Source of the DNA: Eucommia ulmoides
Lineage: Eukaryota; Streptophyta; Magnoliopsida; Garryales; Eucommiaceae
Assembly: GCA_016647705.1 (NCBI GenBank)
Contig: CM028332.1
Location: 28,773,300 to 28,837,299 of the forward strand
DNA: 64,000 nucleotides
Direction of reading: 5' to 3'
This document shows positions 36,901-48,811 of this stretch, piece after piece. The notes below the pieces were generated by a model. That model ran no database searches and was not told where the DNA came from. It was given only the letters and a program-made list of their open reading frames with translations. Made by a program: the position numbers and the translations under genes. The stretch's first letter is position 1. Each line of letters opens with the position of its first letter.

Positions 36901-36978
36901 TCCCTATCTCATGGTCCTCTACTGACACATCAACTGACAAGTCTACAGAACCTATAACCTAGGCTCTGATACCAAAAT
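33271..36978 (-). other. Non-coding interior of gypsy-type element copy 1
   Basis: No ORF above about 100 codons and none with a retroelement domain. Polypurine tract at 33271-33282 (minus strand aggagggaagagt). A segment near 33500-33600 (minus strand gttggctgtttgtgttaggt) matches text at 55745-55800 in copy 2. At 35889-35915, tgtaacgacccggtttccta plus gggccg resembles the complement of the LTR 3' end of copy 2. A (TA)n run lies at 33882-33920. Confidence 0.7.
36963..36974 (-). other. Primer-binding site of copy 1 (tRNA-Met type)
   Basis: Plus-strand gctctgatacca, i.e. tggtatcagagc on the minus strand, four bases from the right LTR. This sets the element's orientation. Confidence 0.9.
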
Positions 36979-39147
36979 TGTCACAACCCGTCCCGGACAC
37001 CTGTCATCCCGAGGCTGGCGTGACTACAACATTACATCACCAAAATCCCAAATAAACTAATGAAATAAACTATACATACACTTAATAATACAAACATCTA
37101 TTATGGGGGACACGCCCGTGCCGTTATTTATGAACTGAAAGTATTTATCCATGAACCTTTTATAGGTTCGCCTTTGACATCTTCTATCGAGCGCCTATGT
37201 GACTCCATCACATAGCTCTACCTAGTGCCAGTAGGGGACTGACTCCTAGCTGTTGTACCTGCGAGTGTACTGCCTTCTTAGTAAAATATTTTTTAAAACA
37301 ATGACATTTTCTAAATATTTTCATAATTAAATAATGAATCAAGCATGAGTATATAAGCAGTGAAAATTAAGCGATATAGATAAATTCCATCTAGTATAAA
37401 ATCATACCGATCACCATAATAAATAATAAATCATCCAATATAAGTAAAATACCACATCTCAGACACACACCTCAAACACACATCTCAAACACCCCCACTC
37501 CATCACAACACATACACTGGTTAGCCATAGTGATCGTTTTAACCTCACGATCGAGAGTTGCAACGGTACCGTAACATCTGTAGGAATGCCTTCCTATGAA
37601 ATATCCACACCCCTTTTGGGGAGAAATATAATCCACACCCCTTACGGGGAGAAACCACCCCCCTTTCGGGGAGAACAACCATGGCATCATCAAAATCAAA
37701 TACAGCGTCATCGAATCACAACTCAATAAATATCGTCTAATCACCACGTCTACCTCTTTTCTTCAAAACCAACTTTTAAATCCAAAAATCATATTTCACA
37801 CTTTCTTTTAAAGAAAACGTCCGATTTTATTAAAACTACTTTTCCCCCCTTTATTTTTAGGAAACTAGGCATTTTTAGAAAAATAGATGTTTCCTATTCT
37901 CTTTTTAAAAACACAGTCTAATTCCACCAAATCCAGCAGAAATTCATTTTCAACTTTCTTTTTGAAAACTATCGAAATCCAATTTACCAACTCATTCAAA
38001 TCCTGCTTGATCCATATCATTTATTCATACAGTTTAAATAATCACATATTTCATCATATATATTCATAGAAAAATAGTTTGGCAAGAAGACAGTACACTC
38101 ACCTCGATATCCGTTTTGCAAAACTGACACTGACCGCACTCTATCTGGACGCCAGTGCCTGCGAACCTAACATCCTAATCATGCAATGCAGACCCTATAT
38201 CCCGAATCGTTACTAGTTTTTTATGTACCACGTACTTAAAATTAATTAATCGTCACAAAATTATTATGATTTTAGGAATTGTAATACTAACTAAAATTTA
38301 ATTTAACGAGAATTAACAATCGATTGAAGTTTCACCTGTTTTCGAAACGTTTGGTGACCACGAAATAAGTTTTGGATTTTCTTGGGGTGGTTTCTGCAAT
38401 TTTCCCCCTTTTTTTTTTTTTTTCTATTCTTCTTCCTTCTTCCGACCACGTCTGCCGCCGACCCCCCTCTCTCACTCCTCCTTCACCGACCGCCGAAGAC
38501 CCTTTCCTGTCCTCCCACGCCCACACACACACTCACACTCACCGGCCAAACCGACGGTCACCCACACATACCCACGTTTGTTGAACAATATACACACACC
38601 ACTGACCGGATCTCGCTGCTGCTGATCATTTGCTCCGATCACACCCATGCCGGCAACGCTGCACCTGATTATACGCAGACAGCACACGATCGTTTCTGTT
38701 TTGCTAAGTTCTCGTCGACACAACACACACAACGTCGCCGACGATCGACAACCCACATACGCCGGTGACGACGGAACAACACTGACCGAAGGGACACCCA
38801 CTGCCGAACGACCTCACTCACCGACCGCTCCTTACCGACTGCCGAACTTTCTCCCCTCTCTTTTCTTTTCTCTGTTTTTATTTTATTTTTTATTTTTTTT
38901 TCTGGTTTTGGTTCAGCCGACATACTCACACACACACACACACGGCCACTGTCGACGACGAGCACACTACCGACGATACACTGACCAACGAACAAAACAC
39001 ACACCCACGCTCACACATACCCACTCCGTCTGCACACTCCCTCACCGGCGGCGACACCGACAACGGACAACTGGAACCTACACCGGCGAACCCCTCTCTC
39101 TCTTCCCTTCTCGATTCTTCTCCCGTTTTTCTCTATATTTCTGCGTG

Positions 39148-39190
<43 letters not shown>

Positions 39191-39462
39191 ATGCATGTCC
39201 TAGAAGCCAGCCACCTGACCTTTCTCCTCACCACCGTTTGCCACCGTTTCTCTCTCTAAACATATAAAATGTAAAATTGCACTTAAGCCCCCTTTATTTT
39301 AATTAAGCATCAAGTTTTATTTTAATGTTCTAAACATTTGCAATTTGGTCCCCTAACTTTTAAATTACATCTTAATTTTTGAAACCCGCTCCGCTATTTT
39401 CGAAATATTATAAAAATGCAACAAAAATTATTTGTATTTTAAAAAAAAATCGGGGTCTCACA
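36979..39462 (-). repeat. Right LTR of gypsy-type element copy 1
   Basis: Aligns over its whole length with 30745-33270. The main difference seen is a deletion of roughly 40-50 bp near 38168 relative to 31939-31985, plus a longer (CA)/(AC) segment near 39000-39020. It carries (TA)n(GT)n at 39148-39190. Confidence 0.9.
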
Positions 39463-39467
39463 TCTAA
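39463..39467. repeat. Target-site duplication TCTAA, right copy
   Basis: Matches 30740-30744. Confidence 0.93.
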
Positions 39468-39599
39468 TATGTTAGAAAAGTTGGGAAAGTTAGACATAAA
39501 ATGATATTGGTAGAGAATGTGTGAAAATGAGAGAGGAAATGAGTGTATAGATTTGTACTAGTAGGGATGTGTGAAAATGAGAGAGGAAATGACTGAATT

Positions 39600-40010
39600 T
39601 ATAGATAGTTTGGGCGGACAAACTAAAATTTCAAGATTGAAATTTGGTGGTTAATTTGAAATCTAAAATTTTAATTTTGGTGCTTTATTTTGAAACCAAA
39701 ATTTTAGATTTGGCAGTAAAATTAAAATCTAAAATTTCAATTTTTGTGCTTTAGTTTGAACCAAAATTTTAGATTTGGTAGTAAAATTAAAATAAAACAT
39801 TTTAATTTTTGCATTTTAGTTTGAAACAAAAAATTACCCTTTGACAATTCAAAAAAATTTAGATTTAACAGTAAAATTAAAATAAAAAATTTTAATTTTT
39901 GCGTTTTAGTTTGAAATAAAAATTTATACCCTTTAGTTGTTCAATTAAAATTTAAAATTTTAATTTTTACGCTTTAGTTTGAAATTAAAAATTAATGTTT
40001 GCGGTTAAAT
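39600..40010. repeat. AT-rich tandem array, about 70-85-bp period
   Basis: Five or so imperfect units of the type ttagatttggcagtaaaatt, aaaatctaaaatttcaattt, ttgtgctttagtttgaa. The array lies just upstream of the Harbinger transposase start, so it is probably in that element's 5' non-coding end. Confidence 0.75.
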
Positions 40011-40029
40011 TAAAATCCTAAAATTCAAT

Positions 40030-41330
40030 TAGATTAATTGTTAATTTTATTTTATAACCAAAAAAATGACACATCACATCAAAATGAAAATTTATGTTAA
40101 ATTTTTCATTTAAATTGACAGAAAAATACATCATTTGCATTGCACATTCTATTTTAAGAGGTATAATGGTCTTTTAATATTTTTTTTCTTTTTTTCTTCT
40201 TTTCTTCTTTTTTGCCTTTGTTTTTTACCTCACAAAGCTTTTTTCTTTCCTCTTCTCTGTGCTCTTCCTCACGCCAGCCACTACTATTATTTCCTCCCGC
40301 CATATCTTGTGTTTTCCTTTTTCTCATCACTCACCACGGCGAGTGCACCATTGCTGAATTCGAGAACAGTAGCAATACAAACATTGAATCTAAATCGATT
40401 TGCAAGGCGCTTCGAGTTTCAAGAAGACGAGCTTCGAGTTACAAGAAGACGAGCTAACAGGATACAATCTGGAGTGAGATAATACTGATGATTGAAGCAT
40501 AGAGATGAACATGGCGGATGAGTACAAGCCTTATTTGCTCCATAATTTCATTTTTATGCAACTCCATCTTCTTCAGTACAGGCCTTATTGGCTCCATACT
40601 CAAATCAATTTCGGTTCAAACGTTCTCTGGCTGCCTTTGTTCAGATTTGCCAGAAATTTCTTCATCGCCTACCCTCATTCTTTTAACACCTCAAATCGAC
40701 GAATTGTTTGGCGGTTGTGTTCATTGGGAGGTCCCAATCTTCGTCAAACGTTGCTTCAAGCTCTACCATGTTTGATTCTCCATCGTCATTTTTTTAAGAA
40801 ATTCTCAAGCTCTATCGTTCTATTGATGGCTTTCGGTATTTCGTTGTCTTTTTATCTCAAAAGAAATTGTATTTTTTCTTCTTATTTGTTCAACACCAGT
40901 ACTATTTGACAATTTCTATGATCTTGCAATGCCAATCGCAATATCTTGAGTTTGTTGAATATGACTTTTTGATCGGTAATAAACTCCTCGGCGAAGTCTA
41001 GAAGGTAGCGGGGGTGGTTGTGGCGGAGGCGAAGTCTTTATCTTCGGAGAAAAACTTGCAGGTTTTAGCCTTGAAAGCGATGTGCAAATTTCTGGAACAT
41101 CTCTGAATTGGGGGCTATGGCGGTAAGGGAGGAAGGAGGAGAGAAAGAGTGTAGAGAGAGAGATCAAGTGACTTAGTGAGAGCTTTGGTTAAGGAAGAGA
41201 AATAAAAAAGAAAAAGAAAAAGAAGAAAAAAATATAAGAAAATCGAAAACCCTTAAAAATATGATGTGCACTTTCAGTTAGTTTGGATGGAAAAACTAAA
41301 CGAAATGATTAATTAAAATTGGTTATGATG
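40030..41330. mobile_element. Possible MULE-type element with captured gene-like interior
   Basis: The left flank text (40090-40175: ttcatttaaattgacagaaa ... catttgcattgcacattcta) resembles the reverse complement of the right flank (41240-41315: gatgtgcactttcagttagt ... ggatggaaaa). The interior contains a CT-rich leader-like tract (40190-40330), a mixed-composition segment with several unrecognised frames (40135-40909 plus, 41167-40916 minus) and no transposase. This is the layout of a Pack-MULE, but repeat similarity is modest and no 9-bp target duplication was confirmed. Confidence 0.3.
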
Positions 41331-41339
41331 AGTGTGAAA

Positions 41340-42292
41340 ATGGTCACTCAATGCAACCAATTGAAGACCACCACGTGTCCACAACTCTTCACTAAGGTCA
41401 ACTCCTACCAGGAATTAAGTGTGAAGATTGTTCCGGGTAGGGGCACACCTTAACCCATGTCAGTCATTCCAAAGAAAACTAGCAGCACTCTCCAGGAAGG
41501 GTAGGCGAGCCGCCGCCAGGATGGGGGATCCTTTCTCATCTTGGCATTATCCACAGCGGCACTGCCCATCTTGAAAATCAACTCCACAAGTTCCTCATCA
41601 AAACCCCCATTTTCGTCTTCGGCTATCCGAGAAGAGCTAGGTAGGAAGCTCCACATAACTCCCCCTTCCCGTCTCTGGCTATCTGGGAAGGCCAGAGATC
41701 AAATTTCTCATCTCGGGTACAATAGGAAAGTGTTCTTCTTGGATCATGGGTTGGGTGACTTCTCCAACTACAAATATCTTCTACCATGGGCCTCAGCAAC
41801 AGTGCTAAAAAGCCCATGATCGACATAAAGATCCTCTTATGTCTCACTCTCATTAGCCACATGTTGAGATGGGACATTGATGGGACATTAATCCTTACTT
41901 AAGCCCTTAAACTAATCCACTTCATTCCTATATATAGGGGGGCATACCAATGCCCAAAGGTACATAAAAATTGCTTACTCTTCTCAGTAGAACTTTAATA
42001 AATCTTCCCCTTGAATGTTGATTCTTATGCCGGAGGGGATACGCAAGGTCCATCCCGGCAAATACTTTGTACAGGTGTAAAAGTGTTGCCCCGTCCCAAC
42101 TCGGAATCACTTCTTCTCGCCCCAAAAGGTATTTGAGCTCATTCCAGCTTAGACTCATCCCTTCTTAGCCAGAAGACTCTCCACGGACCGGAAGACTCCT
42201 AGGTTATCTCGTTGCTCAATTCCCATCCTAGATCACTCCACCTCTGCCCATCTCTGGCTAAATGGATTGATCATAGTCCTCTCCATTCCAAT
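41340..42292 (+). mobile_element. Tat-type gypsy LTR fragment
   Basis: GC-richer block with a TATA motif (tcctatatataggggg, 41928) followed about 80 bp later by tatgccggaggggatacgca and ccatcccggcaaatac. This resembles the conserved catcggagggg..ccccggc word of Tat/Ogre-type LTRs (recalled, not searched). Low-similarity frames on both strands have no domain. It abuts the Athila-type LTR at 42293; no internal region is attached. Confidence 0.4.
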
Positions 42293-44026
42293 TGATAGGT
42301 GTAAATTACCTATATATTTCCAAACCAAATTTGTTAGTTTTCAAGTACGTTTAATACGTTTTTGTTAAGTTTTAATATGTTTTTATTCTTTTTGTATGAA
42401 AATAGGTGTGTGGGGTGAAAAACTATGAAATTGGAGCATAAACAATCAAATCGTATCAAGAACGGTCGGAGAATAGTGGAAAAATGAGCAAGGAGGCAAT
42501 ATTGTGAAAGAATCCCACCGCCGTGGCGTCTAGACCTCTGTCGCGGCGGTAAAGATGCAGAGAGACCCCATTCTTGTAGAATACCCAGCGCCACGGCGGT
42601 GGAATCCACTGTTGCGGCAGTGAAACATCAGGATGGTCCTTATTCCAGCTCTTTCTCCACCGCCTAGGCGAACCTTAAACCAATATACTCCACTGCTACG
42701 GCGGTTAGCTCTGCACAGTCTTAAAGATATTTATTTAGATATTTTGCCTATTTAAACTTCTCTCCTCCCCTCTTCTTGATCTCTCTCTGGCCATTACAGC
42801 CCTTAGGGCTTAGTATAGAATATAGAGAGAGTATGGGGAGTGCTCAAACAAATCTGAAGGAGAATATTACCACGCGGAGAAGGAGAATCGATCGGTGGAC
42901 GGTTTTAGCAGCTAATCTTCGGATATCGGCTAAGTTCATCTGTTTTTCATTTTATTTCTTATCTTCTATGTTTGTTTGAGCATGTTTAGCTTTGTTTCAA
43001 TTGTATAAACGTCTATGACCATAGGTTAAACATGGATTATGTATGGGATTAATATCGTTTATAAAAACGTAGTTTTGGTTGAGTTGTGTTTCTTTGATGA
43101 TTGTTCTTCAATGTTTGGGTGTGTTTATCATATTGTTTGTTTATTATGCTTAGAATAATAAGTGGGAGAATACAGGGTTTGAGAAATCCCGGATTCAGAT
43201 TAGAATAAACAAATGCCACGATGCAATAACCCGGTCGGGGTTAGGATTGTGGATAATCTATGACGTTGGGGTAAGACTCACGTGATCTAGGGTCATTAAG
43301 ACGTTGAGGGGGACTTCTTCGTTGACTTGAAGTCACGTATTCCCCCGTCTTACACTCGGGAGAGGTGGCAGGGGAGTTTTAGAACTGAGATTGTCGATAG
43401 GGTAAACACAATGCATAAAATCAATGACATTGGGGTGAGACTCACGTGACCTAGGGTTGTTAAGACGTTGAGGGGGACTTCTTCGTTGACACGAAGTCGC
43501 GTTATATCCCTCGTCTTACACTCGGGAGATGTGCGCGAGGGAGTTTACGAACTGAGGTTTTGTGTGCAATCAATGACGTTGAGGCAAGACTCACGCAACC
43601 TAGGGTCATTAAGACATTGAGAGGGACTTCTTTGTTGACACGAAGTTTCATATTCCCCCGTCTTACACTCGAGAGAGGTGGCAGAGGAGTTTTAGATACC
43701 AAGATTGTCGAATAGGTCAAACACCATTATTGTAGACTAAATGAAATAAAACGCGTTTAAGTAAATAAAGTTAATCCCTAGATAATCCATCCCATAACTA
43801 TCTCGTATTAGTAATTAGTACAGTTAAATTAGTTTTTGAGTATTAGTATTTAATTTTATATTCCATTTTTGTTGCCTAGATAAAGTCGGGTTATGATAAT
43901 CACGATACTCGATAGAAATCTCAACCAATTCCTGTGGATACGATACTCGACCGAAAGGTCCATTATACTAAAACTTGATCTGTACATTTGCGGTGAAAGT
44001 GGTAGCGCTTAAACTAGCGGTCACCA
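42293..44026 (+). repeat. Left LTR of the Athila-type element
   Basis: 1.73 kb. The first part has several GC-rich dyads of the ccgccgtggcg / cgcggcggt type (42520-42705). The second part has three tandem units of about 150-180 bp starting near 43255, 43425 and 43570. Each unit has gacgttg.ggtaagactcacg, gttgagggggacttctt and cgtcttacactcg. An ACCA end lies directly before the primer site. Confidence 0.8.
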
Positions 44027-44032
44027 AGTTTT

Positions 44033-44050
44033 TGACGCCGTTGCCGGGGA
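44033..44050 (+). other. Primer-binding site (tRNA-Asp type)
   Basis: tgacgccgttgccgggga, complementary to the 3' end of plant tRNA-Asp except for A at the third base (usual tggcgccgttgccgggga). This type is characteristic of Athila/Tat elements. Confidence 0.8.
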
Positions 44051-45829
44051 TTAGCAAATGAGTGTTATTATCGATATTGTGAGTAAATAACTCGATTTTA
44101 ATCTAGGCATTTCTTTTGTATATAATTTTTGTTTGTAGTTTTGTTTTTGTTTTCCTGCAGGATGCTTGAAGATGTTAGATCGACAAGTACTCTTGCGTTC
44201 CTTTCATTGCAACATCTCGCCAATCTTGAGGACATGTGTCGGGCCGAGGACATTAAACCACGTGCTTCTTGGGAGGCAACCCAAGGCAAGAATAATTTAA
44301 ATCCATCTCCGTCCCCTCTCAGGTCCGTGTTCTAAACCCCCGTCTTCAATATCATGCTATATACTGTCATTGGGATCGCTGACGGGTCATTTTGGGCAAT
44401 GCCTGTGTTAAGTTGGTGGTGATGTGTTAGTATGTTTAGTATGTGTTTATGTTTTTAGTTAAGTTTTACTTTTTTTATTGTGTGCATGCTTGTTTCGGAT
44501 TAGATTGTTTAGTTCAGTTGTTGTTTTGTGCTGAGTTTTGACGTCATCTGGGCCTTTACCCGATGATGATTCTGTCCCCTGATTGTTTATTGAGGTTGAG
44601 CGTAAAGCTCATTCATATGTGTTCTGTGTGCTTAATGTATCGTCTTAGTAAAAGTTATTGTAGGTCCTAAATGTACGAGCACGTAAACTCAATATAACAC
44701 TATCTAATTGATTTGAAACCGATTATCCTTTACTCAATTTCATAACAATAGGGATTCTAGAACCTGATTTGGGGGAAATTCGAGCAGAAATCCTAGGCGA
44801 GGTAGTTCGGAAGACATGATTTAGGCATTCATTTTCTCGCTTGAGCCTTTTAAGCTTACCCTGATATATCATTATCCCTCGTTATCTTGTCGAAGCCTAT
44901 TAGCCATTTCAATTCTGAACACTTAAACTAATATCATAGCTGATTGAACTTTTTCCAAACCTTTATCACTTAACCGAAGGCACAAATTTGAGTGAATCAA
45001 GCTAACAGTTGCAAATGCTACTCAATGTGAGCGGTTGGGTTTTGGGTGAGCTATTAATTGGTTCGGTATTCGAGTACTCACTTGTCATTTTTCATTCATA
45101 TTTCACATACCCCTCAAATTATACAAATCAAATAAGTTTTGGGGTGTGTTTTGTTAGAAAAAAAATCAAATGTAAATACGGTTTTTATTTCCGTTTTTTT
45201 TTTACAAGTGAGTACGTCGTTCTTAAAATATGTTCGGGGTTGTTTCAATTATATCTATGGGGTTTCGAGAGTGAGAAAGAGCCAAGTATGTGCCTCGGGT
45301 ATCGTCACGTTAACGACGATTAACCTGTTTTGTATTTCTGATATACCCATGGCCATTATTCCAAAGCCGGGCCATTATTCCAAAGCCGAGCCAAGCCCTA
45401 TTAATCTTTTTGAAGCTCCGAGCCTACATTAGTGGAGAATAGATCCCGGGTCAGGCGTATGGATTCCCTATACCTAAAATGTTTTAGTCATGAACTATAT
45501 TGAGGGGTAATCCCATCTAATCAATGGATAGTTGTATATTTGAGTTTAATCACACACACACACTTAAACATGATCTAGAATGACGCTTACTATTTTTGAA
45601 CGTTAAAATTCTAAAACACCACATGATGTGATTTATATTTGAACTTGATAGGATTGGGGGCCGATGAGAAAAAAATCTTTCGACCGGTAGATGATAATCA
45701 AAACTTACACATTTTTGTTTTTAGTGTTTTTCGTTTTTAGTGTTCAATTTCATAGTTAGTTTTTATATTTTCTCGTATTGTATGGGTATTTTGCTCGATG
45801 ACTAGCAAAATTCTGAGTTTGAGGGTATT
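44051..45829 (+). other. Non-coding interior of the Athila-type element
   Basis: Short unrelated frames only (for example 45009-45323). No capsid, protease or polymerase motif is seen. Confidence 0.65.
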
Positions 45830-46895
45830 TGATAGGTGTAAATTACCTATATATTTCCAAATCAAATTTGTTAGTTTTCAAGTACGTTTAATATGTTTTT
45901 GTTAAGTTTTAATATGTTTTTATTCTTTTTGTATTAAAACAAGTGTGTGGGGGTGAAAATGTATAAAATCGGAGCACAAATGATTAAATCGTATCGAGAA
46001 CGGTTGGAGAACGGTGAAAAAATGAGCAAGGAGATAATATTGTGAAAGAAGCCCACCGCAGCAGCGTCCGGACCTCCACCACGGTGGTGAAAATGCAGAG
46101 AGACCCCATTCTTGCTGAATACCCAGTGCCGCGACAGTGAAATCCACCGCCGAGGTGGTGAAACATTAGGATGGTCCTTATTCCAGCACTTTCTCCATCG
46201 CCTAGGCGAACCTTAAACCGACATACTCCACCGCCGCGATGGTCAGCTCTGCACAGTCTTAAGATATTTATTTAGATATTTTGCCTATTTAAACCTCTCT
46301 CCTCCCCTCTCCTTGATCTCTCTCCGGCCATTACAGCCCTTAGGTCTTAGTATAGAATATAGAGAGAGTATGGGGAGTGCTCAAATAAATCCGAATAAGA
46401 AGATTACCACGCGGAGAAGGAGAATCGATCGGTGGACGATTTTAGCGGCTAATCTTCGGATATCGGCTAAGTTCATCCGTTTTTTCTTTTATTTCTTATC
46501 TTCTATGTTTGTTTAAGCATGTTTAGCTTTGTTTCAATTGTATAAATGGCTATGGCCATAGGTTAAACGTGGATTATGTATGAGATTAATATCGTTTATA
46601 AAAACGTAGTTTTGGTTGAGTTGTGTTCCTTTGATGATTGTTCTTCAATGTTTGAGTGTGCTTATCATATTATTTGCTTATTATGCTTAGAATGATAAAT
46701 AGAGAATACGGGGTTTGACAAATCCCGAATTCGGATTAGATTAAATAAACGCCACGATCCAATAACCCGGTCGGGGTTAGAATTGTGGACAATCTATGAC
46801 GTTGGGGCAAGACTCACGTGACATAGGGTCGTTAAGACGTTGAGGGGGACTTCTTCGTTGACTCGAAGTCACGTATTCCCCCGTCTTACACTCGA
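45830..46895 (+). repeat. Truncated right LTR of the Athila-type element
   Basis: About 1.07 kb matching the first part of 42293-44026, including the GC-rich dyads and the first tandem unit. It breaks off at cttacactcgagaag. The remaining LTR is not found downstream, so it was lost or replaced. Confidence 0.75.
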
Positions 46896-46939
46896 GAAGG
46901 AGGTGGTGGGGAGAGGGAATGAGGGAGAGAGAATGAGGA

Positions 46940-46976
<37 letters not shown>

Positions 46977-47270
46977 AGGAAGAGAGAGAAATAAAAAAAA
47001 AACAACAAACAAATATATTATATTAAAAAATTTTAAAAAACGTGAAAAGACCTTTTTGCCCCTGAGATTCTATTAGTTTTAACAGAATCTCTAACGGAGG
47101 GACCAATTAAAGCCGTTTCGATACGTAGAGGGTTTGAAATGAAATGCCGAAACTTAGAGGGGCTATTTAGAAATGCTTCAATAGTTAGAGGGTCTAAATT
47201 GTACTTTTGCCAAAGAAAAAAAAAGGAATTCTGCCCTTCTTGAGAGCAGTAATGGTAGAAATCGGAAGTA
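46896..47270. repeat. GA-rich tract and MITE-like repeat fragment
   Basis: (GA)n at 46943-46973 is followed by a stretch at 47040-47215. Its minus strand has caaaagtacaatttagaccc, tctaactattgaagcattt and gtccctccgttagagattc, typical of the ends of a common class of plant non-autonomous elements. A related half-copy is at 27245-27335. Confidence 0.45.
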
Positions 47271-48811
47271 TCCTTATGCAACTACTCTCTCTCTCTCTCT
47301 CTCATTTATAGACGAAAAAATAAGACAAATCCATGTCACTTGCATAGTTACGTCTTCATTTTTTTTTTAAAATATATCATTATATTTTTATTATATACTG
47401 TCTTTATCGCTCACTTATATTAACATACACCACCTGGATCACTTCACATTTTTCTCATTTTTCTATTTATAGGAAGAAGAGAAAATCCTTGTCGACAACA
47501 ACTTCAAAAATATCTTGAAAAAAATATAGGAAAGTATTAAAAAAATCATTTTAAAAATCAGGATTTCTTTTTTTAATCCTTTTTTAAAATGAAAGCTAGA
47601 AAAAAAAAAAAAAAAATCACAAAACGCTAGTGTATATATGCAAGAAAACAACATTAAGAAGAATAGTGAAGTAGCTAAAAAATTTCTCTATTTCCTAAAA
47701 CACAAATTAAGTCGAGAGATATGTAACAAACAAAAAACTAAGGGACACCAATGTGGTATCTATCAAAGATCCTTCTGCGAGGGAATGAGTTAATATGTTA
47801 TTCGGATGTAAAAGATAGTAATCAAATTGTGTCATTGAAAAGTATCTATTTATATCTAAATTATACCTCGAATCTTCCCCTTTTAGGGGAGGAACAACTA
47901 CACGATGAACTTCCAACTGACCAAGTAAATTTGTGGTCTTAACTGGTCTTTGATGAACGTCGTGGGTGAAGTGATTGATGTCATTGGGTCTTGAATATCT
48001 CAGGCCTAGTTAGTTGTCTAACAGTGATAAATTTTCTCTTGATGGACTTATTTTTTTGGCCCAGACTTTTCTCTTCAAAAATTTAGGGTTGATTGCCTGT
48101 TGTAAAATATGTTATCCTTTTGACAGGTTCACTCTCTTTGATAGACTCATTCTGTACCCCTTCAGAGAATTTTTGGGCGAGATTTTTTTTTTCTCAATCA
48201 AATAATATTATTAAGAGAATTATTGGCAAAATAAAAAAGAGCAAATAACATCCCCTCCTTCCCCTACATCTAAATGAACCCTAATGATTTATTTTTATAA
48301 AAAAAAGGGGAAAAAAATGAATATAACTTGAATTGAGAAGAGAAAATAATCAATTTTTTTTTTAAATAAAAAAAAAAGTTTAAAGAAAAAAAGGCATTGT
48401 TGGTAATAATTCATATTTTGAACCTGGTTAACGCGTAGTTTTGTTCGTTTTGTCATATTATAAGAATGGTGCCGCAAATCAAGGCATTGGTTTGGAAAAA
48501 CCTTGGATTTTATTTCAACTGCAAATCAATGTAGTAGTACTGATAATCTTTGGAAATGGTGGTGTTGGTGCCTCATCAGCATGACGAATCGTAAATCCCT
48601 TGGACCCACCATCTTCTTCTTTTCCTCCAATTAAAATATCTCTAGAACAATTCAAATAAACCTATAAAAAAAATCTTTAAAAAAAATCCATCTTTTTATA
48701 AAGGGTAATTACACCTGGACCCCTGAGTTTCTTTCCAGCGAAAGATAGACCCTTATCTTTTTAAAAATTGCATTGACCTTCAATGTCAAGAAGGAATGCT
48801 AGTTTTTTGAG
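47271..48811. other. AT-rich intergenic DNA
   Basis: (CT)n at 47284-47303 and many poly-A/T runs. Small frames (47463-48477) have no domain. 48694-48800 (gggtaattacacctggaccc) looks like the end of an old repeat. No gene was recognised. Confidence 0.5.

Larger units (their letters stand above)
30745..39462 (-). mobile_element. Non-coding Ty3/gypsy-type LTR retrotransposon (LARD-like), copy 1
   Basis: 8.7 kb with 2.5-kb LTRs (TG...CA) and a perfect TCTAA duplication. Orientation is minus: the primer site lies by the right LTR and the polypurine tract by the left. The tract and its lead-in (minus strand cgaaatttcatttaggaggg) match the gacgaaatttc..aggggg signature common before the 3' LTR of chromovirus-type gypsy elements. 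The 3.7-kb interior has no gag or pol ORF, so it would depend on another element for proteins. LTRs look closely similar by eye, so this is younger than the SIRE-type copy. It is related to the element at 50679-58186. Confidence 0.88.
29544..39497 (-). pseudogene. Harbinger DDE transposase pseudogene (interrupted)
   Basis: DDE_Tnp_4-type nuclease that would cut and paste the element. The likely start is ATG at 39497. About ten codons later the sequence is interrupted by a retrotransposon plus one target-site copy (30745-39467). It resumes at 30744 with ILKHDDDSDEEFELLARM. A TGA at 30520 follows FRMRS. Then come LQKVTIVFRMLAYG, the IGEST motif and the first catalytic Asp in GSIDCMHW (about 30235). 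A TAG at 30218 and a further TAA lie within the next segment. The second Asp is in NDINVL (about 30085) and the Glu in RKDVE (about 29862). A TAA at 29842 replaces a usual glutamine. The C-terminal part has IMKVCVIMHSMNIED and ends at 29544 after QNDLVEHLWQRY. All three acidic residues remain despite at least four stops. Confidence 0.88.
27343..39600. mobile_element. PIF/Harbinger transposon, split by a gypsy-type retrotransposon
   Basis: The left end gagcatctccaagggttgtt is preceded by TAA (27340-27342), matching the TAA/TTA target of this superfamily. The element carries the two characteristic genes: a Myb-like/NAM-associated ORF1 on the plus strand and a DDE transposase on the minus strand, arranged tail to tail. 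A retrotransposon (30745-39462) lies inside the transposase N-terminal coding sequence. The right terminal repeat was not found, so the right boundary is approximate. Both genes are mutated, so the copy is dead. Confidence 0.85.
42293..46895 (+). mobile_element. Short Athila-type (Ty3/gypsy) element, right LTR truncated
   Basis: Direct repeats beginning tgataggtgtaaattaccta occur at 42293 and 45830. The first is a full LTR; the second matches it until about 46895 and then stops in unrelated GA-rich DNA. The primer site is complementary to tRNA-Asp with one mismatch. The purine-rich gtttgagggtatt before the right LTR is the Athila-type polypurine pattern. The interior is only 1.8 kb and has no gag or pol, so this is a non-autonomous or deleted copy. 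Confidence 0.8.
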
